This document shows positions 8,823 through 18,917 of a stretch of 64,000 nt of DNA, piece by piece (the stretch's first letter is position 1; the number at the start of each line of letters is the position of its first letter). The position numbers were made by a program, and so were the translations under genes. The DNA comes from Dysgonomonas mossii. Its GTDB lineage: Bacteria > Bacteroidota > Bacteroidia > Bacteroidales > Dysgonomonadaceae. The stretch spans positions 1,021,139-1,085,138 of the forward strand of contig NZ_SPPK01000002.1 of NCBI RefSeq assembly GCF_004569505.1, given 5' to 3'. The notes below the pieces were generated by a model that did not search any database, had not been told where the DNA came from, and saw only the letters and a program-made list of their open reading frames with translations.

Positions 8823-11240
8823 CTAAAATTCGATTAATAGTTTTGCGTTTACTTGGCGTCCGGTCAGATAATTTGGTACGGCATATTGGTGATTGTAGAT
8901 ATCTGTAATCCAATAATACGTATTTGTATTTTGCATGTCGAATATATTAAAGATATCTATTCCTAGCCAGATGTTTTTTAGTGCTTTACATAGCGAATTT
9001 GTATTTCTTATAGCGAAGTTTTCGCCTAGTATTTGCCACGAAAAACCGATATCTACACGTTTATATGCCGGTGTGCGGAAATATCCGTTTTCATACCCTT
9101 TGTATGGTGCAGAAACGGGTAAGCCTTGCGACCATAGTCCCCTAAGGCTCATTTTTAGGCGTTCATATCCCGGCATATAATCTTGATAAAATAAGGCAAA
9201 GTTGAAACGTTGATCCGTGGGTAGAGGAACTTTTTGTCCATCTATTTCCTGTTGCGTTTTCATTATTCCCAGACTAATCCAGCTATCTACACCCGGAATA
9301 AATTCTCCGTACAGCTTCATGTCCATCCCTAGAGCAAAGCCTTTAGAACTATTTTCTCCTGAATAACGTATTTTTACATTGTTTACTGTATATGGAATCA
9401 AGTCAGATAATTTCTTATAGTATATTTCTCCTGATAACTTCAGAGGTGGAGAGTTGTGTTCGCCCCCGCCTCCAAAATAATAATCACTTCCTAGTACGAC
9501 ATGAATCGATTTTTGTGATTTAATATCCTTATTCAGCTCGATAACATTATTACCATCTACGTTTACTATTTTCTGGAATTCTTTGTAAAAAGGAGCCTGA
9601 TAATAAATGCCTCCCGCTAGTCGTATCGAGAAGTTTTCGATTCCGCTGGGTACAAAAGCTATAGCTCCACGTGGGCTTACTATCAGTTCTTTATTTAAAG
9701 TCCAATAGCTGGCTCTGACTCCGGCATTTATAATAAACAAGCCATTGTCTGTATTAAGTTTATAAGTGTCTTGTATATATCCGGAAAAACGAGAAGGCTT
9801 GATTTTGTTATCTGCTTTCAGGTTCGAATATAGATTGACATCTATTCCTGTATTTGGTAGAGAGTAACCCGCAGAATCTCTCATTTCCCACTCTTTGATC
9901 TTATCTCTTACATTTTCTTGTTGATAAGTGAGCCCCCATTTCAAGAGGTTGCTTCCTATCTTAAAGTCTCCGAAATGACTGATTGTATATACTTCCGATT
10001 TTACCTGATTGCGTGCATGTTCAATATATCGTCCTATCCCTAATACAGAAGACTCGTCAAAGGCTTCATTCCCTTCTACAATGTTCTGCTCTTTCAATAT
10101 ATAGTTGCCTTCTATATCATAACGCTCTCTCTCGTCAGAAGAGAATGTAGAGCTGGTAATACCTATATTTAGATTTTCATTTATTCTACCTTTCAGTGTA
10201 AATGCTGCTTGGTAAGTAATAAACCGATCCCTTTCCCATCCATCAAAATATACCGTAAAGTTGCGAGGTGTCGTAAGCGTACCAAAACTAGTACTGCGAG
10301 TTTTGGGCGTATATTCATAAGTATTGTGCGCATAGTTTCCGAGCATACTAACTTCCCATTTGGGCGACAATTCGTACGTTATATATGTTTGAGCATCAAT
10401 AAATGACGGGTCGTATTCGGCTTTAGTATCGGTAGAGCTCAGTAGGGAGTGAGTCGTTTTATAACGAACTCCCGTAATCTGCGAGAATTTTCCTGTCGAA
10501 TTACCGATATGAACACTTCCTCCTAGAAGTCCGGCTGAGGCAGACGCTTCAAACTCTTTAGGTTTTTTATATGTAATATCAAGCACTGATGACATCTTAT
10601 CTCCATACTCTGCACTATATCCTCCGGCAGAAAAACCGACGGTTTGCACCATGTCAGTATTTATAAAACTTAACCCTTCCTGCTGAGCTGAGCGCACTAG
10701 GAGAGGACGATAAATCTCATTCCCATTAACGTATACGATATTTTCATCAAAGTTCCCTCCGCGTACCGAGTATTGTGAACTCAGTTCGTTTGTGGAGCTT
10801 ACTCCCCCCATCGTTGCGAGGAGAGATTCTATACTTCCCCAAGGATTTGAAGCACGTCTGGTTGCTAAGTAGTCGATTCGTTCAATAACTGTGGTAACGG
10901 TTTGTTGACCTTCTATAGTAATGGCTTCTAAAGTATTATTATCTTCTTTTAATGTGATATTTAGTATCAGGTCACTTTTCGGTTTAGGGATTATATATTG
11001 GTGACGTTGATAGCCTATCAGAGAGAATATGATCTTAATCGAATCTTTAGGTTGTATAGATAATGCATACTCGCCTCTCTCATTTGTTATTACTCCATTG
11101 CGGCTATTCATCTCCGAAACAGAAACGTGCTCCAAAGATTTTCCTTGTTGGTTGGTAACTTTTCCTGTGATTTTTATTTGCTGTGAATAAGCAAGAGATG
11201 TAATAAATATGAGAAGTAATAATATGTTTTTCTTGATCAT
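8823..11240 (-). CDS. TonB-dependent outer-membrane receptor with N-terminal CarboxypepD_reg domain
   Basis: An outer-membrane receptor of about 805 residues. The signal peptide (MIKKNILLLLIFITSLAYS) is followed by a CarboxypepD_reg-like domain at about 20-105 (ITGKVTNQQGKSLEHVSVSE). The plug domain is at about 110-220, with SNPWGSIESLLATMGGVS, then YSVRGGNFDENIVYVNGNE. The rest is a 22-strand-type barrel ending in an aromatic C-terminus (AKLLIEF). I use the ATG at 11240, since the longer frame would begin at a GTG at 11258 and add six non-signal residues. There is no STN domain and no neighbouring SusD-like gene, so it is neither a sigma-coupled transducer nor a standard SusC. A siderophore, metal or peptide ligand is possible but cannot be chosen. 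Confidence 0.9.
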   Translation of the reverse strand: MIKKNILLLLIFITSLAYSQQIKITGKVTNQQGKSLEHVSVSEMNSRNGVITNERGEYALSIQPKDSIKIIFSLIGYQRHQYIIPKPKSDLILNITLKEDNNTLEAITIEGQQTVTTVIERIDYLATRRASNPWGSIESLLATMGGVSSTNELSSQYSVRGGNFDENIVYVNGNEIYRPLLVRSAQQEGLSFINTDMVQTVGFSAGGYSAEYGDKMSSVLDITYKKPKEFEASASAGLLGGSVHIGNSTGKFSQITGVRYKTTHSLLSSTDTKAEYDPSFIDAQTYITYELSPKWEVSMLGNYAHNTYEYTPKTRSTSFGTLTTPRNFTVYFDGWERDRFITYQAAFTLKGRINENLNIGITSSTFSSDERERYDIEGNYILKEQNIVEGNEAFDESSVLGIGRYIEHARNQVKSEVYTISHFGDFKIGSNLLKWGLTYQQENVRDKIKEWEMRDSAGYSLPNTGIDVNLYSNLKADNKIKPSRFSGYIQDTYKLNTDNGLFIINAGVRASYWTLNKELIVSPRGAIAFVPSGIENFSIRLAGGIYYQAPFYKEFQKIVNVDGNNVIELNKDIKSQKSIHVVLGSDYYFGGGGEHNSPPLKLSGEIYYKKLSDLIPYTVNNVKIRYSGENSSKGFALGMDMKLYGEFIPGVDSWISLGIMKTQQEIDGQKVPLPTDQRFNFALFYQDYMPGYERLKMSLRGLWSQGLPVSAPYKGYENGYFRTPAYKRVDIGFSWQILGENFAIRNTNSLCKALKNIWLGIDIFNIFDMQNTNTYYWITDIYNHQYAVPNYLTGRQVNAKLLIEF

Positions 11241-11259
11241 ACGGCCAGTTTTGTGCACA

Positions 11260-11267
11260 CAAATTTA
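11260..11267 (-). promoter_or_regulatory. Putative -7 box for the TonB receptor
   Basis: Read on the minus strand this is TAAATTTG, matching TAnnTTTG. It lies 20 bases before the chosen ATG at 11240. No clear TTTG box is present at the usual distance. Confidence 0.4.
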
Positions 11268-11796
11268 GGTATATATTTTCTGTGTACCAATATATTGTTA
11301 ATTATAAAATTATATTCGTATAAATATGATTTTCTGGTTTATCAGAAATCAAACACAGAGTATTTGGATAATGTAAGATGTAGAAAATGGTAAAATCCGG
11401 AGGATCTTACCATTTTCAAGTTTTGTAAAGTTTGTTAATTCAATGAGAATGTTCTCAGTTAAAGCTAGGAAGCTGTTTAGTCTGATTTAACATCTGCTAC
11501 AAAAATATATGAATAGATTTAATAAACTGTCAGTATTTATAATTTCTGACCACATGTTTTATAAATGATGTTTTTAATTATTGTATTGTCTATTTTAAGG
11601 TGCTTTTGGTTAGTTGTTTACGTTATGTTCAGAATGTTCTGGTTTTATGATTAGCTGCCAGCGTATCTTTATCTCAGTGACTACAAGGGTATAAAACCTA
11701 ACGTATATTATTTGTTGAAAACTGATGCGTATTTTTGTGGTAAAGGCAGGCTATTTATAGTAACTTTACAAATTGTGAAAAAGCAAAGATTGAGAT
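11268..11796. other. Long intergenic region between divergent TonB receptor and dnaE
   Basis: About 530 AT-rich bases with no convincing reading frame. It holds a strong hairpin at 11383-11417 and a TATTTTTG sequence (11730-11737) that could be the -7 box of dnaE. I recognise no RNA family in it. Confidence 0.6.
11383..11430 (+). terminator. Terminator-like hairpin in the dnaE upstream region
   Basis: Eleven perfect pairs (11383-11393 with 11407-11417) are extended inside by ATCC/GGAT around a three-base loop. AAGTTTTG follows on the + strand. Neither flanking protein gene ends here, because both start away from it. It may end an unrecognised small transcript or act in a leader. Confidence 0.45.
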
Positions 11797-14700
11797 ATGA
11801 ATAATTTTGTACACTTACATGTTCACTCCCAATATTCACTGCTTGATGGTCAGGCTAGTATTCAAAAGCTAGTAGATAAGGCGGTTGGTGATGGAATGAA
11901 AGCCATTGCATTGACCGATCATGGCGCAATGTTTGGGATAAAAGAGTTTTTCAATTACGTAAAAAAGAAAAATTCGAAATATGATGCTGCTATTAAGGAA
12001 TTAAAAACTGAGATAAAGAAATTAGAGGCAGATAAAGAATCAGATAATTCGATTCAGATAGGAGATTTAAAAACCAAAATAAAGGAAGAAGAGGCTAAGA
12101 AGTTTAAGCCCATTATAGGTTGCGAATGTTATGTAGCACGTCGGAGCAGACATCTGAAGGAAGGCAAGCCGGATATGAGTGGTTGGCACTTGGTGGTTTT
12201 GGCCAAAAATCTTACCGGGTATAAAAACCTTATCAAAATGATTTCGTACGGATGGACAGAAGGTTATTATATGCGTCCTCGTATCGACAAAGAATTGCTT
12301 GAAAAATATCATGAAGGACTTATTATCTCTACAGCATGTCTTGGAGGTGAAGTATCTAAAAAGATTATGTCTGATGATATAGAAGAGGCTGAAAAAACTG
12401 TTCAGTGGTTTAAAAATCTCTTTGGGGAAGATTATTATCTCGAGTTGCAGAGACATAAGACAAACCGTGCCGATGCAAATGCAGAAGCATATCCTTTGCA
12501 GGAAAAGGTAAATAAAGAACTGCTTCGTATCGGTGAAAAGTACGGAGTTAAGGTAATCGCAACAAATGACGTTCACTTTGTAGATGAGGAGGATGCCGAT
12601 GCACACGACCGACTGATCTGTTTGAGTACCGGGAAAGATTTTGACGATCCTAAACGGATGAGATATACAAAACAGGAATGGTTGAAAACAACAGCAGAGA
12701 TGAATCAAATCTTTGCAGATCATCCTGAAGTATTGACCAATACGCTTGAGATAGCAAATAAAGTAGAATTTTATTCTATAGATTCGGATGCATTGATGCC
12801 TTTCTTTACGATCGATGCCTCATTTGGAACCGAAGAAGGGTATAAAATTATGTACTCCGAAGAAGACCTTATTCTTGAATTCGGAGAAAAAGCATATCAC
12901 CGTTTGGGAGGGTATGATAAGGTTATTCGTATAAAGCTGGAATCAGACTATCTGCGACACCTTACAGTCATAGGAGCAGATAAACGATATGGAAAAGACC
13001 GAAGTCCGGAGATCGTAGAACGGCTCGATTTTGAGTTGAATACGATGAAAACTATGGGGTTTCCGGGATACTTCCTCATTGTTCAGGACTTTATTGCTGC
13101 AGCACGCAGTATGGGGGTTGCTGTAGGTCCCGGACGTGGTTCGGCTGCGGGTTCGGCAGTTGCTTATTGTTTGGGTATAACAGATATAGACCCTATTAAA
13201 TATGACCTCCTGTTTGAGCGTTTCTTGAATCCCGACCGTATATCAATGCCCGATATAGATATCGACTTTGATGATGATGGGCGAGGTAAAGTCTTGAAAT
13301 GGGTAACAGATAAATATGGTCAAGAACGTGTGGCACATATTATCACATATGGAACTATGGCGACTAAGTCGGCTATAAAAGACGTTGCTCGTGTACAAAA
13401 GCTGCCTTTGTCAGAATCTAATCGTTTGGCAAAGTTTGTACCCGATCGTATTCCAGATAAGAAAAAAGTCACCTTGCGTGATGCAATCGAATATGTTCCC
13501 GAGCTGAAAGAAGCAGCAAACAGCTACGATCCGATAATGCGCGATACAATAAAATATGCGCAGATGCTAGAGGGTAATGTCCGCAATACAGGTGTACATG
13601 CATGTGGTATCATTATCGGGCAGCAGGATATTTCAGATATTGTACCCGTTAGTACGGCGGAAGATAAGGAGACCGGAGAAAATATCTTGGTTACTCAGTA
13701 TGAAGGTACTGTTATTGAAGAAACCGGACTTATCAAAATGGACTTCTTGGGGTTAAAAACCCTTTCGATCATAAAAGAGGCAATTGAAAATATCAAACAT
13801 ACAACAGGTAAAGATATCGATATAGACAGTATATCTTTGGAAGATCCTGTAACATATGAACTCTATAGTCAGGGAAAAACAACAGGTACGTTCCAGTTCG
13901 AGTCTGCCGGTATGCAGAAATACCTGAAAGAGTTGCAGCCTTCCAAGTTTGAAGACCTGATTGCGATGAATGCTCTTTATCGCCCGGGACCGATGGATTA
14001 CATTCCATCATTTATTGCCCGAAAGCATGGAAAGGAAGAGATCAGTTATGATATTCCGATAATGGAGCGCTATCTGAACGATACGTATGGTATTACCGTA
14101 TATCAGGAACAGGTCATGTTACTTTCTCGTCTATTAGCTGATTTTACACGTGGACAATCCGATGAGCTACGTAAGGCTATGGGTAAAAAGCTTATAGACA
14201 AGATGAATGCCCTAAAGGAGAAATTCATTGCGGGAGGAACAAAGAACGGACATCAAAAGAAGACACTGGATAAGATATGGGCCGACTGGGAAAAATTTGC
14301 TTCGTATGCATTTAATAAGTCTCATGCGACATGTTATTCTTGGGTTGCATATCAAACGGCCTGGTTGAAAGCAAACTATCCATCCGAATATATGGCTGCG
14401 GTTCTATCTCGGAACTTATCTAATATTACGGAAATAACTAAGTTTATGGATGAGTGTAAAGCCATGAATTTGAATGTTTTTGGTCCTGATGTGAATGAAT
14501 CTTACCTTAAGTTCTCGGTGAACAAAGAAGGAGATATTCGCTTTGGTCTAGCAGCCGTGAAAGGTGTAGGAGAGGGGGCTGTAATGAATATCATAGAAGA
14601 AAGGAGAAATAATGGCCCTTTCAAAGATATCTTTGATTTCGTAGAGCGTATCAATCTTAGTGCATGTAATAAGAAGAACATAGAATCTTTAGCCTTGGCC

Positions 14701-15546
14701 GGAGCATTCGACAACTTTCCGGGAATGACTCGGGAGCAATTTTTTGGAATGAATGGAAAAGGTGAAACATTTATAGATATGCTTATTCGTTATGGAAATA
14801 AATTTCAGATAGATAAAAATCAAGCAGCAAACTCCCTGTTTGGAGACGATGCTTCGTTTGATATTGCTCGTCCCGAAATTCCAAAAGTAGAAAAGTGGTC
14901 AGATCTGGAACGTTTGAATAAAGAGCGGGAACTGATCGGTATCTATTTATCAGCCCATCCACTTGATGAATACAAGATCATCCTAAATTATGTATGTAAT
15001 GTAGGTATGTCTGAAATAGAAGATAAGGATGCGTTGAAAAATAAAGAAGTTACTTTTGGGGGGATGGTCAGTGGAATGCGTGAGGGCATCACCAAAAATG
15101 GGAAGCCATATATGATATTGCGTATAGAGGATTTTACAGGTAGTGGAGAGATACCTCTTTTTGGCGATGATTATATCAATTTTAGCAAATATGGCCGTCC
15201 TGGTTTATATGTATTTGTAAGGGGGCGTGTCCAAGGGCGTAAGTACGATGCAAATCAGATGGAGCTAAAGATTAATTCAATTCATTTGTTGCCCGACATA
15301 AAAGATACCTTGGTAGAGAAGATAACTATTACATTGCCTCTGCATGACATGAATACTCAGATGGTAGAAGAATTATCAACTTTAACTAAAAACAATCCGG
15401 GTAATTCATTGTTATATTTTGAAGTAGTAGACGGAGAGCGAAATATGAAAGTAGACTTGTTCTCACGAAGCTATAAAATAAATGTAAAACAGGAACTTAT
15501 TGATTATCTGGTAGAAAACGAAAGTTTTGTCTTTAAGGTAAATTGA
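11797..15546 (+). CDS. dnaE: DNA polymerase III alpha subunit
   Basis: The replicative polymerase catalytic subunit, 1249 residues. An N-terminal PHP domain opens with HLHVHSQYSLLDG (His8, His10) and ALTDHGAMFG. Polymerase catalytic acidic residues are visible as Asp486 and Asp488 in PDIDIDFDDDGR, and Asp649 in KMDFLGLKTL. Fingers and tandem HhH motifs follow (AYNKSHA-like AFNKSHATCYSW, then the GAF/AGAFD region). An OB-fold near 1090-1170 (VTFGGMVSGMREGITKNGKPY) completes the family layout. Residues about 58-108 are a Lys/Glu-rich coiled-coil insertion within PHP, which lengthens it relative to E. coli DnaE (1160). The gene is followed 93 bases later by trxA. The assignment is secure. Confidence 0.98.
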   Translation: MNNFVHLHVHSQYSLLDGQASIQKLVDKAVGDGMKAIALTDHGAMFGIKEFFNYVKKKNSKYDAAIKELKTEIKKLEADKESDNSIQIGDLKTKIKEEEAKKFKPIIGCECYVARRSRHLKEGKPDMSGWHLVVLAKNLTGYKNLIKMISYGWTEGYYMRPRIDKELLEKYHEGLIISTACLGGEVSKKIMSDDIEEAEKTVQWFKNLFGEDYYLELQRHKTNRADANAEAYPLQEKVNKELLRIGEKYGVKVIATNDVHFVDEEDADAHDRLICLSTGKDFDDPKRMRYTKQEWLKTTAEMNQIFADHPEVLTNTLEIANKVEFYSIDSDALMPFFTIDASFGTEEGYKIMYSEEDLILEFGEKAYHRLGGYDKVIRIKLESDYLRHLTVIGADKRYGKDRSPEIVERLDFELNTMKTMGFPGYFLIVQDFIAAARSMGVAVGPGRGSAAGSAVAYCLGITDIDPIKYDLLFERFLNPDRISMPDIDIDFDDDGRGKVLKWVTDKYGQERVAHIITYGTMATKSAIKDVARVQKLPLSESNRLAKFVPDRIPDKKKVTLRDAIEYVPELKEAANSYDPIMRDTIKYAQMLEGNVRNTGVHACGIIIGQQDISDIVPVSTAEDKETGENILVTQYEGTVIEETGLIKMDFLGLKTLSIIKEAIENIKHTTGKDIDIDSISLEDPVTYELYSQGKTTGTFQFESAGMQKYLKELQPSKFEDLIAMNALYRPGPMDYIPSFIARKHGKEEISYDIPIMERYLNDTYGITVYQEQVMLLSRLLADFTRGQSDELRKAMGKKLIDKMNALKEKFIAGGTKNGHQKKTLDKIWADWEKFASYAFNKSHATCYSWVAYQTAWLKANYPSEYMAAVLSRNLSNITEITKFMDECKAMNLNVFGPDVNESYLKFSVNKEGDIRFGLAAVKGVGEGAVMNIIEERRNNGPFKDIFDFVERINLSACNKKNIESLALAGAFDNFPGMTREQFFGMNGKGETFIDMLIRYGNKFQIDKNQAANSLFGDDASFDIARPEIPKVEKWSDLERLNKERELIGIYLSAHPLDEYKIILNYVCNVGMSEIEDKDALKNKEVTFGGMVSGMREGITKNGKPYMILRIEDFTGSGEIPLFGDDYINFSKYGRPGLYVFVRGRVQGRKYDANQMELKINSIHLLPDIKDTLVEKITITLPLHDMNTQMVEELSTLTKNNPGNSLLYFEVVDGERNMKVDLFSRSYKINVKQELIDYLVENESFVFKVN

Positions 15547-15572
15547 AATTTTTATATCTAAAATAGATTATT

Positions 15573-15580
15573 TACCTTTG
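15573..15580 (+). promoter_or_regulatory. -7 box upstream of trxA
   Basis: TACCTTTG matches TAnnTTTG and is followed by GCAG. It lies 60 bases before the trxA start and after the dnaE stop, which suggests trxA has its own promoter. Confidence 0.6.
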
Positions 15581-15639
15581 CAGAGGAAAAAATGAAATAG
15601 ACTTAATATATAAAATATATAAACAAATAGACAAAAGTT

Positions 15640-15957
15640 ATGGCTTTAGAAATTACAGATGCAAGTTTTGAGGATGTTCTAAAATCGGACAAGCCTGTCG
15701 TTATTGATTTTTGGGCAGAATGGTGTGGCCCATGTCGTATGGTCGGTCCAATTGTTGAAGAATTGGCCGGTGAATATGCCGATAAAGTAACCATTGGTAA
15801 AGTAGATGTGGATAACAATGACGAGATTACCTCTAAATATGGTATTCGTAATATCCCCACTATACTTTTTATTAAAAATGGTGAAGTGGTTGATAAACAA
15901 GTTGGTGCAGCACAGAAATCTGTTTTAGTAGACAAAATTGAAAATCTATTGAAATAA
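15640..15957 (+). CDS. trxA: Thioredoxin
   Basis: A cytosolic dithiol oxidoreductase, 105 residues, of the usual size for thioredoxin 1. The redox motif is WCGPC with Cys29 and Cys32, followed by RMVGPIVEELA. The cis-proline is in RNIPTILFIKNG, and the buried Asp is in VVIDFWAEW. It is a single-gene unit bounded by its own promoter box and a bidirectional terminator. It would reduce disulfides in ribonucleotide reductase, peroxidases and similar partners. Confidence 0.97.
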   Translation: MALEITDASFEDVLKSDKPVVIDFWAEWCGPCRMVGPIVEELAGEYADKVTIGKVDVDNNDEITSKYGIRNIPTILFIKNGEVVDKQVGAAQKSVLVDKIENLLK

Positions 15958-16030
15958 ATTCTGATTTTCATAGAGTGTAATAATGAATTACAGATATTGA
16001 CAGTAATTTAGATATTGAAGATATAAATAA

Positions 16031-16070
16031 GAAAGCCGTCTGATATTTTCAGACGGCTTTCTTTATTTTG
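16031..16070. terminator. Bidirectional terminator between trxA and the M16 peptidase
   Basis: A 13-bp perfect stem (16031-16043 with 16049-16061) has a 5-base loop and T-rich flanks on both strands. It lies between convergent genes. Confidence 0.88.
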
Positions 16071-16093
16071 AAGTGAATTCTAAAAATCAGCTT

Positions 16094-18898
16094 TTATTTT
16101 TTCGGATTCATAATTACTTCTATATGATTTCCTTGAGATACCAATTGTTTAGTTAAAGCTTTGATATCATCTTTGGATAGGGAGTTCACAAGCGCTAGAT
16201 AACTTGAATGGTTATCTTCTCCATAGAAATATTTAGAACCTAATATGCCCACCCAATAGCCGTTTTGTTTTTCATCCTCTTGGAATTTCTTTACCATATA
16301 TTCTTTTACTTTCAGGAAGTCTGTATCTTCAGGGCCGTTCTCAGCTATCTTATTTATTTCGCGGCTGATAATAGGTGTTATTGAAGCGACTCTTTCAGGA
16401 TCAGTATCAAAAGACATTTGCAATACACTCTGACCTGCCGGAATGCGAGAGATCCAAGAGCGTACCCCAACGCCATACGTACCGCCGGCTTCTTCTCTTA
16501 CTGTACGCACATATACAATATCCAATATTTGCTTAAGCGCAGATAATGCAATTTGATTCTTTTGCTCATAGTTCAGAGTTCCGCTATACATTTCGAATGC
16601 AGATGTTTTTGGCGTTTTCATCTCTTGTTCGAAGACATTTTCAACGTGTCCTTTGCGTATATTCGAATCTACATTCTTGTATTTGGCATCTTTGTTTCCT
16701 GATGGTAACGAAGCAAGATATTGTTCTACTAATGGTTTCAGAATAGCTTCGTCTACTGTACCCACAAAGTTGAAAACAAATGAACCTGGATTTGCATATA
16801 TTTCTTTGTATATTTCAATAATACGATCGTAGTTCAATTTTTCTGCATCTTCTAACAACATAACTTGCATGCGCGGGTTGTCTCCATACATGGCTTTAGT
16901 CTTGTTGATATTCAAGATGAAGGAAGGTTCGGATGTCAGGTTCTTCAGCTGATTTTTGATCAAATCCATAATGTTGGAGTATGCGCCTTCATCTTTACGT
17001 GGAGCTGTAAAATATAGATAAGTCAACTGAAGCATTGTTTCCAAATCCTTCATGTTTGAAGATCCATTGAACCCTTGTGTATAAGCAGATATATTATTGT
17101 TTACATTCGCTGATTTGCCAGCCAATACTTTCTTGAGATCTGTAGAGCTGAAATTGCCAATACCGCCTACTGATGGAACCATTGAAGCCATATTTGCATT
17201 ATAGATATCAGCGTCAGGAACGATAGAAGTTCCTCCATAAGCATGAGCAGACATCAGTATCTCGTCATCTTTAAAGTCTGTTTTCTTAATAACTACTTTC
17301 ATGCCGTTCGATAGTGTCCATATCGTAGTTCCTAGGGTGTTGTCAGCTTCGGTCTTTACGATAGATCCCGGTTTTGGTAATTGGCTTACAAGAGGTTCGT
17401 TAGATACGGCTTCTTGGTATGCTGTAATATTTTCGGCTTCTACTTTCTTAAATACATTCAATAACTCATCTGTTGCCGGATATACAAGTCCTTCTTTCTC
17501 AGGGCCTGTTACGGTAATGATAATGTTCTTATCCGCAATCAGTTGTTTTACAACAGCGTTAATTGCTTGAGCATTAATAAACGGAGCAAACTTCTTAACG
17601 AAATCATATTCGTATTCGATACCCGGTATGCCTTCATCGCCGGTAAAGCTTCTTACATATTCTTGAACGTATCTGTTGTTAAGCTCTTTATTTCTGTTGT
17701 TATACATATTTTCATATTGTTCCAATAAAGTAGCTTTCGCTCTTTCTACTTCAGCATCAGTATATCCGAATCTTTTGATGCGTTCATTTTCTCTTATCAG
17801 GCTCGCTAAAGTCTCATCAACCTTTCCTTCCTTACTTAGAGCAATAGTGGTCCATGCATCTTTTGTTTTCGATACGAAGAACTCTCCATCGTATGCATAG
17901 GATGCAGCAAAGGGAGCATCTCCTTTTTGAGATATTTCCTCTAAGCGATCTGATAGCATATTCGAAGCAAGGCTTTTTATGAAGCTAATAATCAGACCTT
18001 CCTGAGTTTGTTTTGTCTCAGCCGGTATTACATCGTGCTTAATATACAGAGTTACTTGAGTTCTTACAGCCTCGGGGTCGGTAATAACAGATACAATTGG
18101 TTTATCATTATCCGGAACAGGGAAGTAAACTCTTTCAGCCGGATTAACCGGTTTGGGGATATCAGACCACATGGCTTTTATCTTAGCCTCTACCTCATCT
18201 ACATTAATATCTCCAACAATAACGATCCCTTGCAAATCGGGACGATACCATGTATGGTAGTAATCACGTAATGTCTGATAAGGGAAATTTTCTACAATTT
18301 CCATTTTACCAATCGGCATACGATCGGCGTATTTACTTCCTTCGAAGATAACAGGTAGCTGCTTATCCCATATACGGTATTGAGCACCGCTACGGGTACG
18401 CCATTCTTCCTTGATTACAAGTCTTTCTTCATCAATCTGCTCATCTTTCAGAGCGATAAATCCAGACCAGTCGTGCAATACCATCAAGCATGAGTCAATG
18501 ATCGCATCACGTACTACGGGGACGTCATCCAAATTGTATACAGTTTCGTCAAACGAAGTGTATGCATTTACATTTGCGCCAAACTTAACTCCGATTGACT
18601 CCAGATAGTTTAACATAGTCTTTTTACCCGGAAAGTTTTTTGACCCGTTGAAAGCCATGTGTTCAAGAAAGTGAGCCAATCCTGCCTGATTGTCTTCTTC
18701 CTGCATAGAACCTACCTTCTGAGCGATATAAAAGTTAGCTCGTTTCTCAGGGTAGGCGTTATGACGGATATAGTATGTTAGTCCGTTTTCTAACTTCCCA
18801 TATCTAACCTGCGGATCGATAGGTAGTTTTTCCATTGTTTGAGCTTTGACAAGTCCTGCTATGGCTAGTAAAGCGATAAAAATAAAAGACTTCCTCAT
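16094..18898 (-). CDS. Exported M16 family zinc metallopeptidase (two-domain, pitrilysin-like)
   Basis: A 934-residue secreted peptidase with a signal peptide at about 1-19 (cleavage after VKAQ). The inverted zinc motif is HFLEH (His76, Glu79, His80), with the downstream Glu region around LVIKEEWRTR. Two M16 repeats are present: an N-terminal active half, and a C-terminal half (from about 520, WTLSNGMKVVIKKTDFKDDE) that lacks HxxEH, as expected for the inactive partner. RTVREEAGGTYGVGVRSW near residue 800 is the conserved R/Y motif of the C-terminal domain. It would cut oligopeptides in the periplasm. It is the last gene of a minus-strand run with the EEP lipoprotein (19-base gap) and dgkA. 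Confidence 0.93.
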   Translation of the reverse strand: MRKSFIFIALLAIAGLVKAQTMEKLPIDPQVRYGKLENGLTYYIRHNAYPEKRANFYIAQKVGSMQEEDNQAGLAHFLEHMAFNGSKNFPGKKTMLNYLESIGVKFGANVNAYTSFDETVYNLDDVPVVRDAIIDSCLMVLHDWSGFIALKDEQIDEERLVIKEEWRTRSGAQYRIWDKQLPVIFEGSKYADRMPIGKMEIVENFPYQTLRDYYHTWYRPDLQGIVIVGDINVDEVEAKIKAMWSDIPKPVNPAERVYFPVPDNDKPIVSVITDPEAVRTQVTLYIKHDVIPAETKQTQEGLIISFIKSLASNMLSDRLEEISQKGDAPFAASYAYDGEFFVSKTKDAWTTIALSKEGKVDETLASLIRENERIKRFGYTDAEVERAKATLLEQYENMYNNRNKELNNRYVQEYVRSFTGDEGIPGIEYEYDFVKKFAPFINAQAINAVVKQLIADKNIIITVTGPEKEGLVYPATDELLNVFKKVEAENITAYQEAVSNEPLVSQLPKPGSIVKTEADNTLGTTIWTLSNGMKVVIKKTDFKDDEILMSAHAYGGTSIVPDADIYNANMASMVPSVGGIGNFSSTDLKKVLAGKSANVNNNISAYTQGFNGSSNMKDLETMLQLTYLYFTAPRKDEGAYSNIMDLIKNQLKNLTSEPSFILNINKTKAMYGDNPRMQVMLLEDAEKLNYDRIIEIYKEIYANPGSFVFNFVGTVDEAILKPLVEQYLASLPSGNKDAKYKNVDSNIRKGHVENVFEQEMKTPKTSAFEMYSGTLNYEQKNQIALSALKQILDIVYVRTVREEAGGTYGVGVRSWISRIPAGQSVLQMSFDTDPERVASITPIISREINKIAENGPEDTDFLKVKEYMVKKFQEDEKQNGYWVGILGSKYFYGEDNHSSYLALVNSLSKDDIKALTKQLVSQGNHIEVIMNPKK

Positions 18899-18917
18899 AT
18901 TATTAATGTTTAAAGTG

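Noticed and set aside
8823..11240. TonB receptor as the missing transducer of the FecI/FecR pair upstream
   Set aside because: It begins with a CarboxypepD_reg domain and has no STN domain, it is on the opposite strand, and yqhD and a terminator lie between.
8823..11240. SusC-type member of a polysaccharide utilisation locus
   Set aside because: It is shorter than SusC proteins, and no SusD-like lipoprotein or glycoside hydrolase is adjacent.
12067..12723. A 218-residue open frame antisense to dnaE
   Set aside because: It lies wholly inside the conserved dnaE coding region, and its Phe/Ile/Cys-rich product is typical of the complement of AT-rich coding DNA.
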